The notes: a model not told the origin generated them from the letters alone. A DNA stretch of 64,000 nucleotides from Marinirhabdus sp963793275 (GCA_963793275.1 CAWBZL010000001.1:186001-250000), one strand, 5' to 3'. Shown: positions 52,499 to 61,526, numbered from the stretch's first letter. Translations and numbers: made by a program.

Positions 52499-55400
52499 AT
52501 GGGATTTTTAGATAACGTATTAAAGGTATTTGTAGGAGACAAATCCAAAAAAGATATTGGCGATATACAGCCTTTTGTAGACCAGATAAAAAAATTGGAA
52601 GCGCCCATTGCAGCGCTATCTATAGACGAACTGCGCGCCAAAAGTGATTTCTTCAGAACTAAAATAAAGGAAGATCAGTCCGATATTCAAAAACAGATCG
52701 ATGCGCTGCAGGTAGATGCCGATAAAGAAGAAGATATCGATAAGAAAGAAGATATCTATAACCGGATGGACGCGCTTAAAAAAGATCGCTACGAGGTTGA
52801 AAAGAAAACGCTGGACGAAATACTTCCCGAAGCATTTGCGGTGATAAAAGAAACGGCAAAGCGCTTTAAGGAAAACACAACTCTTACTGTAAATGCCACA
52901 CCTTTTGACCGGGAATTATCGGCAGACAAAGCCTATGTTACCTTAGAAGGAGAAAAAGCTATCTGGAAAAACTCCTGGGATGCAGCTGGTAAAGAAGTAA
53001 CTTGGGATATGGTACATTATGATGTACAACTAATTGGTGGTGTTGCACTGCATCAGGGGAAGGCAGCAGAGATGCACACCGGAGAAGGTAAAACCCTTGT
53101 GGCAACCCTTCCTGTGTACCTTAATGCTCTTGCCGGAAACGGAGTACACCTGGTAACAGTAAACGATTACCTGGCAAAACGTGATAGCGCGTGGATGGCT
53201 CCTATTTTTGAATTTCACGGATTAACGGTGGACTGTATAGATTACCACCGCCCAAATAGCGATGCACGTCGCAAGGCATATAATGCAGACGTAACCTACG
53301 GAACCAATAACGAATTTGGATTTGACTACCTGCGTGATAATATGGCACACGCTCCCGGAGACCTGGTACAGCGGCCGCACCACTACGCAATTGTAGATGA
53401 GGTGGATAGTGTATTAATTGATGATGCACGTACCCCGCTAATTATTTCGGGACCTGTTCCGGAAGGTGACCGTCACGAATTCAATGAGTTAAAACCGAAA
53501 ATTAACGACATCGTAAACGTTCAGAAAAAAATGTTAACGGGTGTCTTAGCCGAAGCAAAAAAACTAATTTCAGAAGGAGATGTTAAAGAAGGTGGATTTC
53601 AACTATACAGAGTATTCCGCGGACTTCCGAAACATAAAGCATTGATTAAATTTTTATCTGAAGAAGGTGTAAAGCAAATCCTTCAAAAGACCGAAAACTT
53701 CTACATGCAGGATAACAACCGCGAAATGCCAAAGGTAGATGCGGAATTGTATTTTGTGATAGACGAAAAAAACAATCAGATAGAATTAACCGATAAAGGA
53801 ATCGATTACCTTTCAGGGAAAGACGATCCGGATTTCTTTGTGATGCCTGAAATTGGTACCGAAATCGCTAAAATTGAAAAGAAAGAGCTATCTCCCGAAG
53901 ATGAAGCCGCAGAGAAAGAAGTACTCTTTCGTGAATTTGGAGTGAAAAGTGAACGTATCCACACTATGAGCCAGTTGTTGAAAGCCTACGCGCTTTTCGA
54001 AAAAGACGATCAGTACGTGGTGATGGAAAATAAAGTGATGATCGTAGACGAGCAAACCGGACGTATTATGGACGGGCGTCGCTATAGCGATGGTTTACAC
54101 CAGGCAATTGAAGCCAAAGAAGATGTAAAGATTGAAGCAATGACGCAAACCTTTGCTACTATTACGCTTCAGAATTACTTTAGAATGTACAACAAACTTT
54201 CCGGGATGACGGGTACTGCGGTAACCGAAGCCGGAGAGCTCTGGGAAATTTATAAACTGGATGTAGTAGAAATACCAACCAACCGCCCCATTGCACGTGA
54301 CGATCGTGAAGACAAAATTTATAAAACCAAACGCGAAAAATACAACGCTGTGATCGACGAGGTGACGGAGCTTTCAAAAGCAGGGCGTCCTGTATTAATT
54401 GGTACAACCTCTGTGGAGATTTCAGAGTTACTAAGCCGTATGTTGAGTATTCGTAACATTCCGCATAACGTATTAAACGCAAAACTCCACAAACGTGAAG
54501 CAGACATTGTTTCGGAAGCTGGAAATAGCGGAATGGTAACCATTGCCACCAACATGGCGGGTCGTGGTACCGATATTAAGCTATCGGACGCAGTGAAGAA
54601 AGCAGGCGGACTCGCAATCGTAGGTACCGAACGCCACGATAGTCGTCGTGTAGACAGACAGTTACGTGGTAGATCCGGACGTCAGGGAGATCCGGGAAGT
54701 TCGCAGTTTTATGTTTCTTTAGAAGATAACTTAATGCGTCTTTTTGGAAGTGAACGAATTGCCAAAATGATGGATCGTATGGGCTTAAAAGAAGGCGAAG
54801 TGATTCAGCATTCTATGATCAGTAAGTCTATTGAGCGAGCACAGAAAAAAGTGGAGGAGAATAACTTCGGAATTAGAAAGCGACTGCTGGAGTATGATGA
54901 TGTTATGAACGCCCAGCGTGAAGTAGTGTACAAGCGCCGATACAATGCATTGTTTGGAGAAAGACTTAGAGTAGATGTAGCCAATATGATCTACGATACT
55001 GCCGAAGTAATTACAGAAGGTAACAAATTAGGGCAGGATTATAAGAATTTTGAATTTGAGTTAATTCGGTATTTCTCTATGAGTTCTCCTGTTTCGGCAG
55101 CAGAATTTGAAGATATGGGCGTACAACAAATTGCAGGAAAAGTATATAAAGCCGCTTTTCAGCATTACAAAGACAAGATGGCCCGTAATGCCGAAATGGC
55201 TTTCCCGGTGATTAGAAATGTATACGAAAATCACAAAGATCAATACCAGCGAATTTTAGTTCCGTTTACAGATGGTGTAAAAACTATTAATGTAGCAACA
55301 GATCTTGAAAAAGCATACCAAACCGAAGGAACTCAACTGGTAAACGATTTTGAAAAGAATATTACCCTCGCCATTATAGACGATTCGTGGAAAACACACC

Positions 55401-55858
55401 TTCGTAAAATGGATGAGCTGAAACAATCGGTTCAGCTGGCAGTACACGAGCAAAAAGATCCTTTATTGATCTACAAATTTGAAGCTTTTGAATTGTTTAA
55501 ATCTATGATCGAGAAGGTAAATAAAGAAGTAATTTCTTTCTTGTTTAAAGGAGAATTGCCGCAGGAAAATCAGCAGCAAATTCGAGAAGCAAGACAAGTT
55601 CGCCCAAAAGAAAAGTTAAGCGAGCAAAAAGAAGAGATCCAGAATCTGGACGAACGTGCTGCAGAGAGCAGAGCCGCAGGACAAACACAACGCCAGCAAC
55701 CACAGGTAACCGAAACTATTGTTAGAGAACAACCAAAAATTGGTCGTAACGATAGAGTTACTATTAAACACGTGATGAGTGGCGAAAGCAAAGAAGTAAA
55801 GTACAAACAAGCACTTCCTTTAATAAGTAAAGGAGAATGGGTTTTAACGGAGCAGTAA
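52499..55858 (+). CDS. secA: Preprotein translocase ATPase SecA
   Basis: A 1119-residue SecA, longer than the 901 residues of E. coli SecA, as is usual in Bacteroidota. It drives unfolded proteins through SecYEG. Motifs: Walker A MHTGEGKTLVATLP, GTNNEFGFDYLRDNMAH, DEAD-type VDEVDSVLIDDARTPL, IMDGRRYSDGLHQAIEAKE, GTTSVEISELLSRML, TNMAGRGTDIKLSD and LRGRSGRQGDPGSSQFYVSL. Extra charged insertions are seen near residues 50-100 and 340-380. The C-terminus ends LISKGEWVLTEQ with no Cys, so the zinc/SecB-binding tail is absent. Start ATG 52499; a strong terminator follows. Confidence 0.95.
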   Translation: MGFLDNVLKVFVGDKSKKDIGDIQPFVDQIKKLEAPIAALSIDELRAKSDFFRTKIKEDQSDIQKQIDALQVDADKEEDIDKKEDIYNRMDALKKDRYEVEKKTLDEILPEAFAVIKETAKRFKENTTLTVNATPFDRELSADKAYVTLEGEKAIWKNSWDAAGKEVTWDMVHYDVQLIGGVALHQGKAAEMHTGEGKTLVATLPVYLNALAGNGVHLVTVNDYLAKRDSAWMAPIFEFHGLTVDCIDYHRPNSDARRKAYNADVTYGTNNEFGFDYLRDNMAHAPGDLVQRPHHYAIVDEVDSVLIDDARTPLIISGPVPEGDRHEFNELKPKINDIVNVQKKMLTGVLAEAKKLISEGDVKEGGFQLYRVFRGLPKHKALIKFLSEEGVKQILQKTENFYMQDNNREMPKVDAELYFVIDEKNNQIELTDKGIDYLSGKDDPDFFVMPEIGTEIAKIEKKELSPEDEAAEKEVLFREFGVKSERIHTMSQLLKAYALFEKDDQYVVMENKVMIVDEQTGRIMDGRRYSDGLHQAIEAKEDVKIEAMTQTFATITLQNYFRMYNKLSGMTGTAVTEAGELWEIYKLDVVEIPTNRPIARDDREDKIYKTKREKYNAVIDEVTELSKAGRPVLIGTTSVEISELLSRMLSIRNIPHNVLNAKLHKREADIVSEAGNSGMVTIATNMAGRGTDIKLSDAVKKAGGLAIVGTERHDSRRVDRQLRGRSGRQGDPGSSQFYVSLEDNLMRLFGSERIAKMMDRMGLKEGEVIQHSMISKSIERAQKKVEENNFGIRKRLLEYDDVMNAQREVVYKRRYNALFGERLRVDVANMIYDTAEVITEGNKLGQDYKNFEFELIRYFSMSSPVSAAEFEDMGVQQIAGKVYKAAFQHYKDKMARNAEMAFPVIRNVYENHKDQYQRILVPFTDGVKTINVATDLEKAYQTEGTQLVNDFEKNITLAIIDDSWKTHLRKMDELKQSVQLAVHEQKDPLLIYKFEAFELFKSMIEKVNKEVISFLFKGELPQENQQQIREARQVRPKEKLSEQKEEIQNLDERAAESRAAGQTQRQQPQVTETIVREQPKIGRNDRVTIKHVMSGESKEVKYKQALPLISKGEWVLTEQ

Positions 55859-55924
55859 AACGTTGATTTTATTTTGCTTTTCAGGTCGAAAAATCACCTA
55901 ACAACCCGTACTATATAATTTTAA

Positions 55925-55963
55925 AAATCCCAAAACTTTAAAAAAAAGGTTTTGGGATTTTTT
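55925..55963 (+). terminator. Rho-independent terminator of secA
   Basis: A 12-bp stem (AAATCCCAAAAC at 55925-55936 with GTTTTGGGATTT at 55949-55960) closes a 12-base A-rich loop and runs into a T tract. It lies about 70 bp after the secA stop. Confidence 0.85.
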
Positions 55964-56138
55964 GTTATATGGCTTCTTATTGTATCAAGTAAAGAATGAG
56001 ACAAATATGTCTGAACTACTTTAATACAAAAAAGAAAGCGTACTTGTTTGGTTTACCTAGAGATGTATCTTGGTTTAAGAATTCCCATATTTTAAGTAGC
56101 TCACTGTTTTCATAGATACATACCATTTGAAAATTAAA

Positions 56139-56146
56139 TAGTTTTG
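56139..56146 (+). promoter_or_regulatory. Putative -7 element for the secreted protein at 56178
   Basis: TAGTTTTG matches TAnnTTTG exactly and lies 31 bp before the start codon. No good -33 TTTG is found at the 19-21 bp spacing, so this is a weak call. Confidence 0.35.
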
Positions 56147-56177
56147 AAATGTATAAAAACATTTAAACTATTTAATT

Positions 56178-56699
56178 ATGAAAAATTTTTGCAATACAAT
56201 GCTTCTTTTAATGATATTCTGTAGTGTGGCAACCGCTCAAAAAATAAAAGGAAAGTACTCGGGAAAGGATAAAATTAATACCACACACGTGATCTCTACA
56301 GCAAACGGAGAAGTAATAACCAGCGATCCGGAATACGATATAGTATTTGGTGCTAAGAATAACAAATTCGATAAAAAGAATATGTTTATCCTGACCAAAG
56401 AAGGCAAAAGGTTAAAAATAGGCAAAGATCAAATAGTAACATCCGTTTATCAATCAACAAATGACTTAGGGGTGCAGAGTCAGGCTGGTCCCGGGGTAAC
56501 CAACAGCATCACCTACGGTAACGGCGGTAATACTATTACTATAAGTACTACTATTACCAGCACTACTAAAGATGGAACCTCTGTTGCAGAAACAAAAACC
56601 ACTACTATAGATTGTAAAACCGGTGAGACTAGTAGGAGTACTACCGTAACTCACGGACAAGGGCCGCCAGACGGTATAAAGGTGGTCGTGATAGAATAA
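56178..56699 (+). CDS. Secreted protein of unknown function
   Basis: A 173-residue protein with a signal peptide (MKNFCNTMLLLMIFCSVATA, cleavage after ATA at about residue 20). The mature part is polar; the second half is very rich in Thr, Gly and Ser (GNGGNTITISTTITSTTKDG) with predicted short beta strands, ending DGIKVVVIE. No family is recognised. It could be a periplasmic or outer-membrane-associated beta protein. The preceding leader has a -7-like element and the next gene, a lipoprotein, starts 80 bp downstream. Confidence 0.65.
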   Translation: MKNFCNTMLLLMIFCSVATAQKIKGKYSGKDKINTTHVISTANGEVITSDPEYDIVFGAKNNKFDKKNMFILTKEGKRLKIGKDQIVTSVYQSTNDLGVQSQAGPGVTNSITYGNGGNTITISTTITSTTKDGTSVAETKTTTIDCKTGETSRSTTVTHGQGPPDGIKVVVIE

Positions 56700-56779
56700 A
56701 ACCAACATCCCGATTATTTAAAAAAGGTTTTTGGATTTTTTGGTATTCTTTTTGTGACTATTTAAGTAAAATTGTTGTT

Positions 56780-57334
56780 ATGAAAAAGATACTATTATTT
56801 TGTACCACTGCCCTACTGCTTGCTTGTAGCGCAGACGACGCCTCCATTACAAACGAGGAAGTTTCTCTTTTTGTGAATCATTATAAAACAACTTCGGTCC
56901 TTAACGGAACACAGTTTATAATTCAGGAAAACGAGGCTATTGGTGGTGATATATTTATGGGCACTCCATTTATTAAAAATTTCGAGTTTGAACCAGGTTT
57001 CGAATATAGGATTACTGCTACGAAAACCCGTACTGAGAATGCAGGAACCGATGCTGCTACTGTCTCGTATGAGTTAGTTTCAGTAAACGAAAAAAATCAG
57101 GTGTTCCCGGAAGCCAGTTTTGAAATTCCTATAGCAACTTTTGTAAATGGAATTGGCTATGTATCCTTTATTAATGGTACTGCCGCAAACGGTTTTGAAT
57201 TAGGACAGGAAATCCTTATTGAATGTCAAAATTTCTGTACGCAGCTGGAACGTTTAATTCCTAACCGGGAAGTAGCTACAGGGACCTTCAGCCACGGGCC
57301 AGACGGTACCTACGTGCTGCAGGAGCTCTATTAA
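56780..57334 (+). CDS. Lipoprotein with DUF4377-like domain
   Basis: A 184-residue protein with a lipoprotein signal (MKKILLFCTTALLLAC, lipid-bearing Cys16 followed by SADD, typical of Bacteroidota lipoproteins). The segment NFEFEPGFEYRITATKTRTE with YELVSVNEKNQVF resembles the DUF4377 domain, a small beta domain found in surface and heat-shock-like lipoproteins. The C-terminal half has a Cys pair (IECQNFC). Followed by a clear terminator, so it ends the transcript. Confidence 0.68.
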   Translation: MKKILLFCTTALLLACSADDASITNEEVSLFVNHYKTTSVLNGTQFIIQENEAIGGDIFMGTPFIKNFEFEPGFEYRITATKTRTENAGTDAATVSYELVSVNEKNQVFPEASFEIPIATFVNGIGYVSFINGTAANGFELGQEILIECQNFCTQLERLIPNREVATGTFSHGPDGTYVLQELY

Positions 57335-57358
57335 AACTATTATAAACACTAAACGCAC

Positions 57359-57394
57359 AGCATCCGTGAAGACTATTTTTCGGATGCTTTTTTT
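57359..57394 (+). terminator. Rho-independent terminator
   Basis: An 8-bp stem (AGCATCCG at 57359-57366 with CGGATGCT at 57381-57388) and a 14-base loop, followed by a run of T. It lies 24 bp after the lipoprotein stop. Confidence 0.8.
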
Positions 57395-57423
57395 GTATCT
57401 TTCCACTCTAATATAACTACGCC

Positions 57424-57900
57424 ATGAAAGCAATTAAAATTGAATTAAAGTGGGCATTTATATTCACCATTGCTATATTGGTGTGGATGTTGTTTGAGAA
57501 AACACTGGGATGGCACGATGAGAAAATAGCAGACCACTACTGGCTTACATTATTATTTATGCCTTTTGCGATCTTGATGTACATTCTTGTTATGCGTGAA
57601 AAGAGAAGAAGGCATTACGATAAAAAAATGACCTGGACCCAAGGCTTTTTAACCGGACTTAAAATGGCCGTATTTGTAGCATTACTTTCTCCAATTGCAC
57701 AATATATTACCCACAATTATATTACGCCGGAATATTTTAACAACGTCTCAACGTATTCTGTTACTAACGATCTAATGAGTATTAAAGAAGCCAACGAAGA
57801 GTTTAATATTAATAGCTATTTGTACAAATCTTTTATTGGTGCCTTAGGCGGCGGATTGCTGGTTTCGGCAATTGTGGCTATCTTTATGAGAAAGAGTTAG
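57424..57900 (+). CDS. DUF4199 membrane protein
   Basis: A 158-residue protein with four hydrophobic helices (about 10-26, 43-58, 78-95, 138-155) and the conserved turn MTWTQGFLTGLKMAVFVALL. It matches the DUF4199 family, found almost only in Bacteroidota, with unknown function. Its own start ATG lies 30 bp after a terminator, so it has a separate promoter that I could not locate. Confidence 0.75.
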   Translation: MKAIKIELKWAFIFTIAILVWMLFEKTLGWHDEKIADHYWLTLLFMPFAILMYILVMREKRRRHYDKKMTWTQGFLTGLKMAVFVALLSPIAQYITHNYITPEYFNNVSTYSVTNDLMSIKEANEEFNINSYLYKSFIGALGGGLLVSAIVAIFMRKS

Positions 57901-57974
57901 GGTTGGGAAGCTAGCATCTTAAATAGAAGAAAAAAAGATGTACTACCCTTTCAGGAATTTGGGGATTTTTAATA

Positions 57975-59588
57975 CTACTGTAATTTTACATTACTGTAAT
58001 TAGCATTAATGGTAAGCGAACGTGGTGTATCTTTAAATTTATTAAAGCCTCTCACCAAAACTCTTCCGTATTCTTTTGAGTTTGTAGTTTGTAATAGTTT
58101 TGGATAAATAAGTGTAGACTTACTACCATTAAAAAAGAAAGAATATGCGTTAGAAGGCATTGTAATTGCTGCATTGGTATCGTCCAGAAACACATCGATA
58201 GAAGTGAAATTAGGAGACACTTTATTAATTAACAAGCTACCTATAAAGCCTTTAATGTACGCATTGTCTTTAAGTTCATTAATAACTACATTACTGGAGT
58301 TGGTTTGTAAATTTATCTTACCAACCGAATTTAATTTACAGGTATCCACGTACTGTACAGCCAGCACTCCGTCACCCCAATAATTTACACGTACCGGCGC
58401 ATAAGCAGCATTGATGAGGGTCTTTCCCCCATCAATACTGTTTGCTGTTAAGGCTGCATAATTAAGTGTTGCTCTTACATTGGTCACATCTGCCATTTTA
58501 ATTTCACCGTGACGCACATTTATATCGGTCTTGGTGTTTTTAGGCATCCTGATAATAATTGTTTTCCTGGCTTTTTTTAAGTTTTTAGAAGCACCATTTT
58601 TATTAGTTTCAATAATGGTTGTTTTAAAACCGTTTTCACCATTCATTTTTTCCTTATTGAAGGATTCGTCAAATTGCTTTGCCCATTTCTCGGCATCTTT
58701 TTCAAATTGAGCGCCCCATTTTTCCATGTCTTTTCCAAAGTTTTCACCCCAGGCTTCCATTTGCTTTCCAAACTCTTCTCCAAACTTTTCTCCCCATGCT
58801 TCCATTTTCTTTTCAAATTCGGGGCCAAAATTATTCTCAAAAGACTTTCCGAAGTTCTCACCCCAGGCTTCCATTCTTTTCTCAAAAACCTTGCTCCAGG
58901 TATCAAGTTCTTTTAGCCACGTATCGGTTTCGGCAACAGTTACATTGGTCTTATATTTCTTATTCAGCTTCGCCACATATGCCGTTTTATCCTTCTCATA
59001 GGCATCTGTATCGAACGTAAAAGACGCATTATCTTTATAATTAAAGCGTTTGTAAGAATCCCCCTTTTTCAGGATAGTATTCTGATTACCAAAAGGCCAC
59101 TTAGGCATATCGTCCATTTCCGGAATCTCCGGCATTTTAATATTCCAGTCTATTGTAAACATCTCGCTAAGTTCTCCAAGGCCTTCCAGTTCTTTTAAAG
59201 CCTCAAGGCTGGAAGTGTTTATAACATTTCCTAAATTGTCAAGTGAATTAAGACTTCCCATGGTTTCGAAATCTCCCCACAGGCTTCCACTATTTGAGGT
59301 AATGTTCACTTTTTTGCTGTTACCCAGCACATCAAACTTCCAGTTGTCAAAAATTTCCTTTTTCTCTTTTTCTGAAAGGTTCTCCCCTTCTACAAAAGCT
59401 TCTACTTCTACTTTATCCTTATCCCAGGTTTCGAAAACTACGTTGGTGTGAGACGTTATTACATTCACTACCGCATCTTTACTTACTGTGAAAGACTCTT
59501 TGTATGTACTTTGTGAAAACACAAAGCCGGTACAAAAAATAAAAACCGCATATACAAGACTACGCTTGCAGATCATCAAATTTTTCAT
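57975..59588 (-). CDS. Secreted DUF4097-like protein with amphipathic helical repeats
   Basis: A 537-residue protein with a signal peptide (hydrophobic 11-24, cleavage near FSQ at 26). The N-terminal part (NVITSHTNVVFETWDKDKVE) and the C-terminal third (KTIIIRMPKNTKTDINVRHG) look like DUF4097-type beta repeats. Between them, at about residues 222-312, is a charged helical region built from a repeated core MEAWGE(N/K)FG, present three times, plus degenerate copies. Such a module could bind or shape membranes. The gene is last of a sigma/anti-sigma operon and overlaps the anti-sigma gene by 29 bp, so its product is probably sensed or controlled by that pair. Confidence 0.7.
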   Translation of the reverse strand: MKNLMICKRSLVYAVFIFCTGFVFSQSTYKESFTVSKDAVVNVITSHTNVVFETWDKDKVEVEAFVEGENLSEKEKKEIFDNWKFDVLGNSKKVNITSNSGSLWGDFETMGSLNSLDNLGNVINTSSLEALKELEGLGELSEMFTIDWNIKMPEIPEMDDMPKWPFGNQNTILKKGDSYKRFNYKDNASFTFDTDAYEKDKTAYVAKLNKKYKTNVTVAETDTWLKELDTWSKVFEKRMEAWGENFGKSFENNFGPEFEKKMEAWGEKFGEEFGKQMEAWGENFGKDMEKWGAQFEKDAEKWAKQFDESFNKEKMNGENGFKTTIIETNKNGASKNLKKARKTIIIRMPKNTKTDINVRHGEIKMADVTNVRATLNYAALTANSIDGGKTLINAAYAPVRVNYWGDGVLAVQYVDTCKLNSVGKINLQTNSSNVVINELKDNAYIKGFIGSLLINKVSPNFTSIDVFLDDTNAAITMPSNAYSFFFNGSKSTLIYPKLLQTTNSKEYGRVLVRGFNKFKDTPRSLTINANYSNVKLQ

Positions 59589-60195
59589 TGTCTAAAATTT
59601 TAAGTTCTTTTAATTTGTTTTTAAGTTTGAACAGCAAATCCAAACGAAGTTTCAAATTATCTATAAGGGCGTTGATGGTGGCCTCTGTTGGACCCATCTC
59701 GGTTAATTCGTTATTTAAGCGGTTGTATTCTACATCTAGTGCCGCAATACGTTTTTTATAGCCTTCAATAAGCTCTTTATTGTCATCATTTTCATCCAGC
59801 GAGGCTAACTGCACATTAATTCCCGTGAGGTAGAAGTCTTCAACTTTTTTTAGTGCCGGTGAAAGATCTCCCAACGTAAGTTGTGGCTGTTTTACTATTT
59901 CGGGTGCTTTTTCTTTTTCTTCCTGTGTCGTTTCAGCAAATGAATTGTTTACTGAACTACCTCCGTCTAACCCGGCAATGTACTGGTAACCAAAAAAGCT
60001 AACCGTTAAAAAAACGATCGCAACGGCGGCTACTTTCAACCAAAAGAAAGAGGCATTCTTTGTTTCTTTTTCTGCTGAAGGTTCTTCAGGGAAATGTGCT
60101 TCCAGCTTGGCTAAAAACACATTTTCGTGAGTTGCAGAAAGTTTTCCTTTTTCTTCAGGACGGTTTTTAAGTAGGTTTCTAATATCCTGTGCCAT
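59560..60195 (-). CDS. Probable anti-sigma factor
   Basis: A 211-residue protein with a cytoplasmic N-terminus (MAQDIRNLLKNRPEEKGKLS), one transmembrane helix (FFWLKVAAVAIVFLTVSFFG, about 49-70) and a helical extracytoplasmic domain. The genetic order (overlapping the ECF sigma gene by 17 bp) and topology are those of membrane anti-sigma factors. The usual ZAS zinc motif (H-x3-C-x2-C) is not present, so it is a divergent type. It should hold the sigma factor at the membrane until a signal arrives. Confidence 0.7.
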   Translation of the reverse strand: MAQDIRNLLKNRPEEKGKLSATHENVFLAKLEAHFPEEPSAEKETKNASFFWLKVAAVAIVFLTVSFFGYQYIAGLDGGSSVNNSFAETTQEEKEKAPEIVKQPQLTLGDLSPALKKVEDFYLTGINVQLASLDENDDNKELIEGYKKRIAALDVEYNRLNNELTEMGPTEATINALIDNLKLRLDLLFKLKNKLKELKILDNEKFDDLQA

Positions 60196-60724
60196 ATTGT
60201 AAATGTTTTAAATTTTCTTTTAATTGTAATTTTCCGCGGTGCAACTTGGTTCTGGAGGCACTTTCGGTAATGCCCATTACTTCGGCAATTTCCTGATGAT
60301 CGTAGCCTTCAATTAAAAAAAGCTTGGTTACATCTCTGTAATTATCGCCTAAATTTTCAATGGCTTTTAGCACTTCATCTACCGTAGTCTCATCTGCAAC
60401 CTGCCAGTCTGTTTCATCGTCGGCAATTCGCAATGTTTCATCGTATAAGGGTTCGGTTTCTAATTTTCTGGCTTTAATGGCATCCAAACAGGTATTTATT
60501 ACAATTCGTTTTAACCAAGCACCAAAGGTGACGTCCCCTTTAAACTGCTCAATTTTTTTGAAGGCTTTAATAAATCCTTCCTGTGCTGCATCCTCTGCAG
60601 CGGCTTTGTCCTTCATATACCGTAACGCAACAATATACATCCCGTCGCAATATTGCTTATATAGAGCTAACTGCGCCTTCCGGCTGTTCTGTTTACATTG
60701 CGCTACAAGTAGTTGGCTAGACAA
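60179..60724 (-). CDS. ECF-type RNA polymerase sigma-70 factor
   Basis: A 181-residue ECF sigma factor with region 2 (DGMYIVALRYMKDKAAAEDA, QEGFIKAFKKIEQF, FGAWLKRIVINTCLDAIKAR) and region 4 (LPxxYR-like LGDNYRDVTKLFLIEGYDHQ followed by EIAEVMGITESASRTKLHRG, a helix-turn-helix). No region 3 is present. It is translated ahead of the overlapping anti-sigma gene. Target promoters are unknown; by analogy it may autoregulate the operon. Confidence 0.9.
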   Translation of the reverse strand: MSSQLLVAQCKQNSRKAQLALYKQYCDGMYIVALRYMKDKAAAEDAAQEGFIKAFKKIEQFKGDVTFGAWLKRIVINTCLDAIKARKLETEPLYDETLRIADDETDWQVADETTVDEVLKAIENLGDNYRDVTKLFLIEGYDHQEIAEVMGITESASRTKLHRGKLQLKENLKHLQYGTGY

Positions 60725-60850
60725 ACTCTTGATGGTTTTTTTGGTTGCTGTTCTGCTAAAAGACGAAAGAAAAATACAAGTGTTGCATCTGTTAACTAAA
60801 TTTTAGTGTTAATTAACTTTATGCTCAAACTTTTAAATTGTGTTTTATCG

Positions 60851-60858
60851 TACATTTG
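60851..60858 (+). promoter_or_regulatory. Putative -7 element for the four-helix-bundle gene
   Basis: TACATTTG matches TAnnTTTG exactly, 17 bp before the ATG at 60876. A -33 match at the normal spacing is poor. Confidence 0.4.
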
Positions 60859-60875
60859 AATAAATCTAAAAATAC

Positions 60876-61419
60876 ATGAAAAATAAATACCCGGATTTCA
60901 ATAAGCTAAACCGCTTGTTAGTAGCCTGTTTCGAAGCTGAAAAACTCTACTACAATGCAGCGGAAGATGCGAAAACTACCGAGTTAAAGCGTTTTCTAAA
61001 TTTCATGGCCGTAGAGCGTAACCGTATGGCAAATACTATTAGTACTGAGCTTAGCTCCAGAGATATAGAACCTTTAAAACTCGATGCAGAAAAAGGTCAT
61101 CATGGACCGTACTTGGGAGGAAATTAAAGAAGCCTTAGAGCATTTTAATTCTGAAATTATTATAAAACAATGTATTGCGCGTGATTTAAATAATATAAAA
61201 AGATACGACGAACTTATTCATAACCACCAATTACCTGAAATGACACTTGGTATTTTATACAAGCAAAAACAGCAGTTAGAATGGTACATAAAGCAAGCTG
61301 AAGAACATAAAGGGAACCCAAATTTAAAAGAGCCTGCTACACGGGATGAGGCATTACACGGAACTCCACCAGAAAAAGAAAAAAAACGCCAAACGATGAC
61401 GAACATGGCAGAATTATAA
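60876..61419 (+). pseudogene. PA2169/DUF2383-like four-helix-bundle protein, split by a frameshift
   Basis: The first frame (60876-61127) encodes LNRLLVACFEAEKLYYNAAE and LKRFLNFMAVERNRMANTIS, helices 1 and 2 of a DUF2383 (ferritin-like) fold, and stops after LDAEKGHHG. The second frame (from ATG 61084 to 61419) encodes RTWEEIKEALEHFNSEIIIK and helices 3 and 4, as in whole DUF2383 proteins of about 150 residues. One base too many, somewhere in 61090-61109, would join them into a 180-residue protein (HHG-RTWEEIKEAL). The A5 run at 61090-61094 and the TGGACC site at 61103-61108 both lie there. Translational coupling of two natural proteins is possible but less likely. Confidence 0.65.
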
Positions 61420-61486
61420 ATTTTAAGGCGGGGTAAACTAGTCTGAAAAGAAGAGTACAGTAGTATAAACTCTAAACACCAAAAAC

Positions 61487-61526
61487 AAAAAATCCCTTCA
61501 ATTTTTAACATTGAAGGGATTTTTTT
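61487..61526. terminator. Bidirectional terminator between convergent genes
   Basis: A perfect 16-bp stem (61487-61502 with 61510-61525, core ATCCCTTCAAT) with a 7-base loop, flanked by A and T runs on either side, so it works in both directions. It separates the four-helix-bundle gene from the Ohr gene. Confidence 0.9.

Larger units (their letters stand above)
55859..56177. other. Intergenic region after secA, 319 bp
   Basis: The first third holds the secA terminator (55925-55963). The rest is AT-rich without a convincing coding frame or RNA gene. Near its right end is the candidate -7 element listed separately at 56139. Confidence 0.5.
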
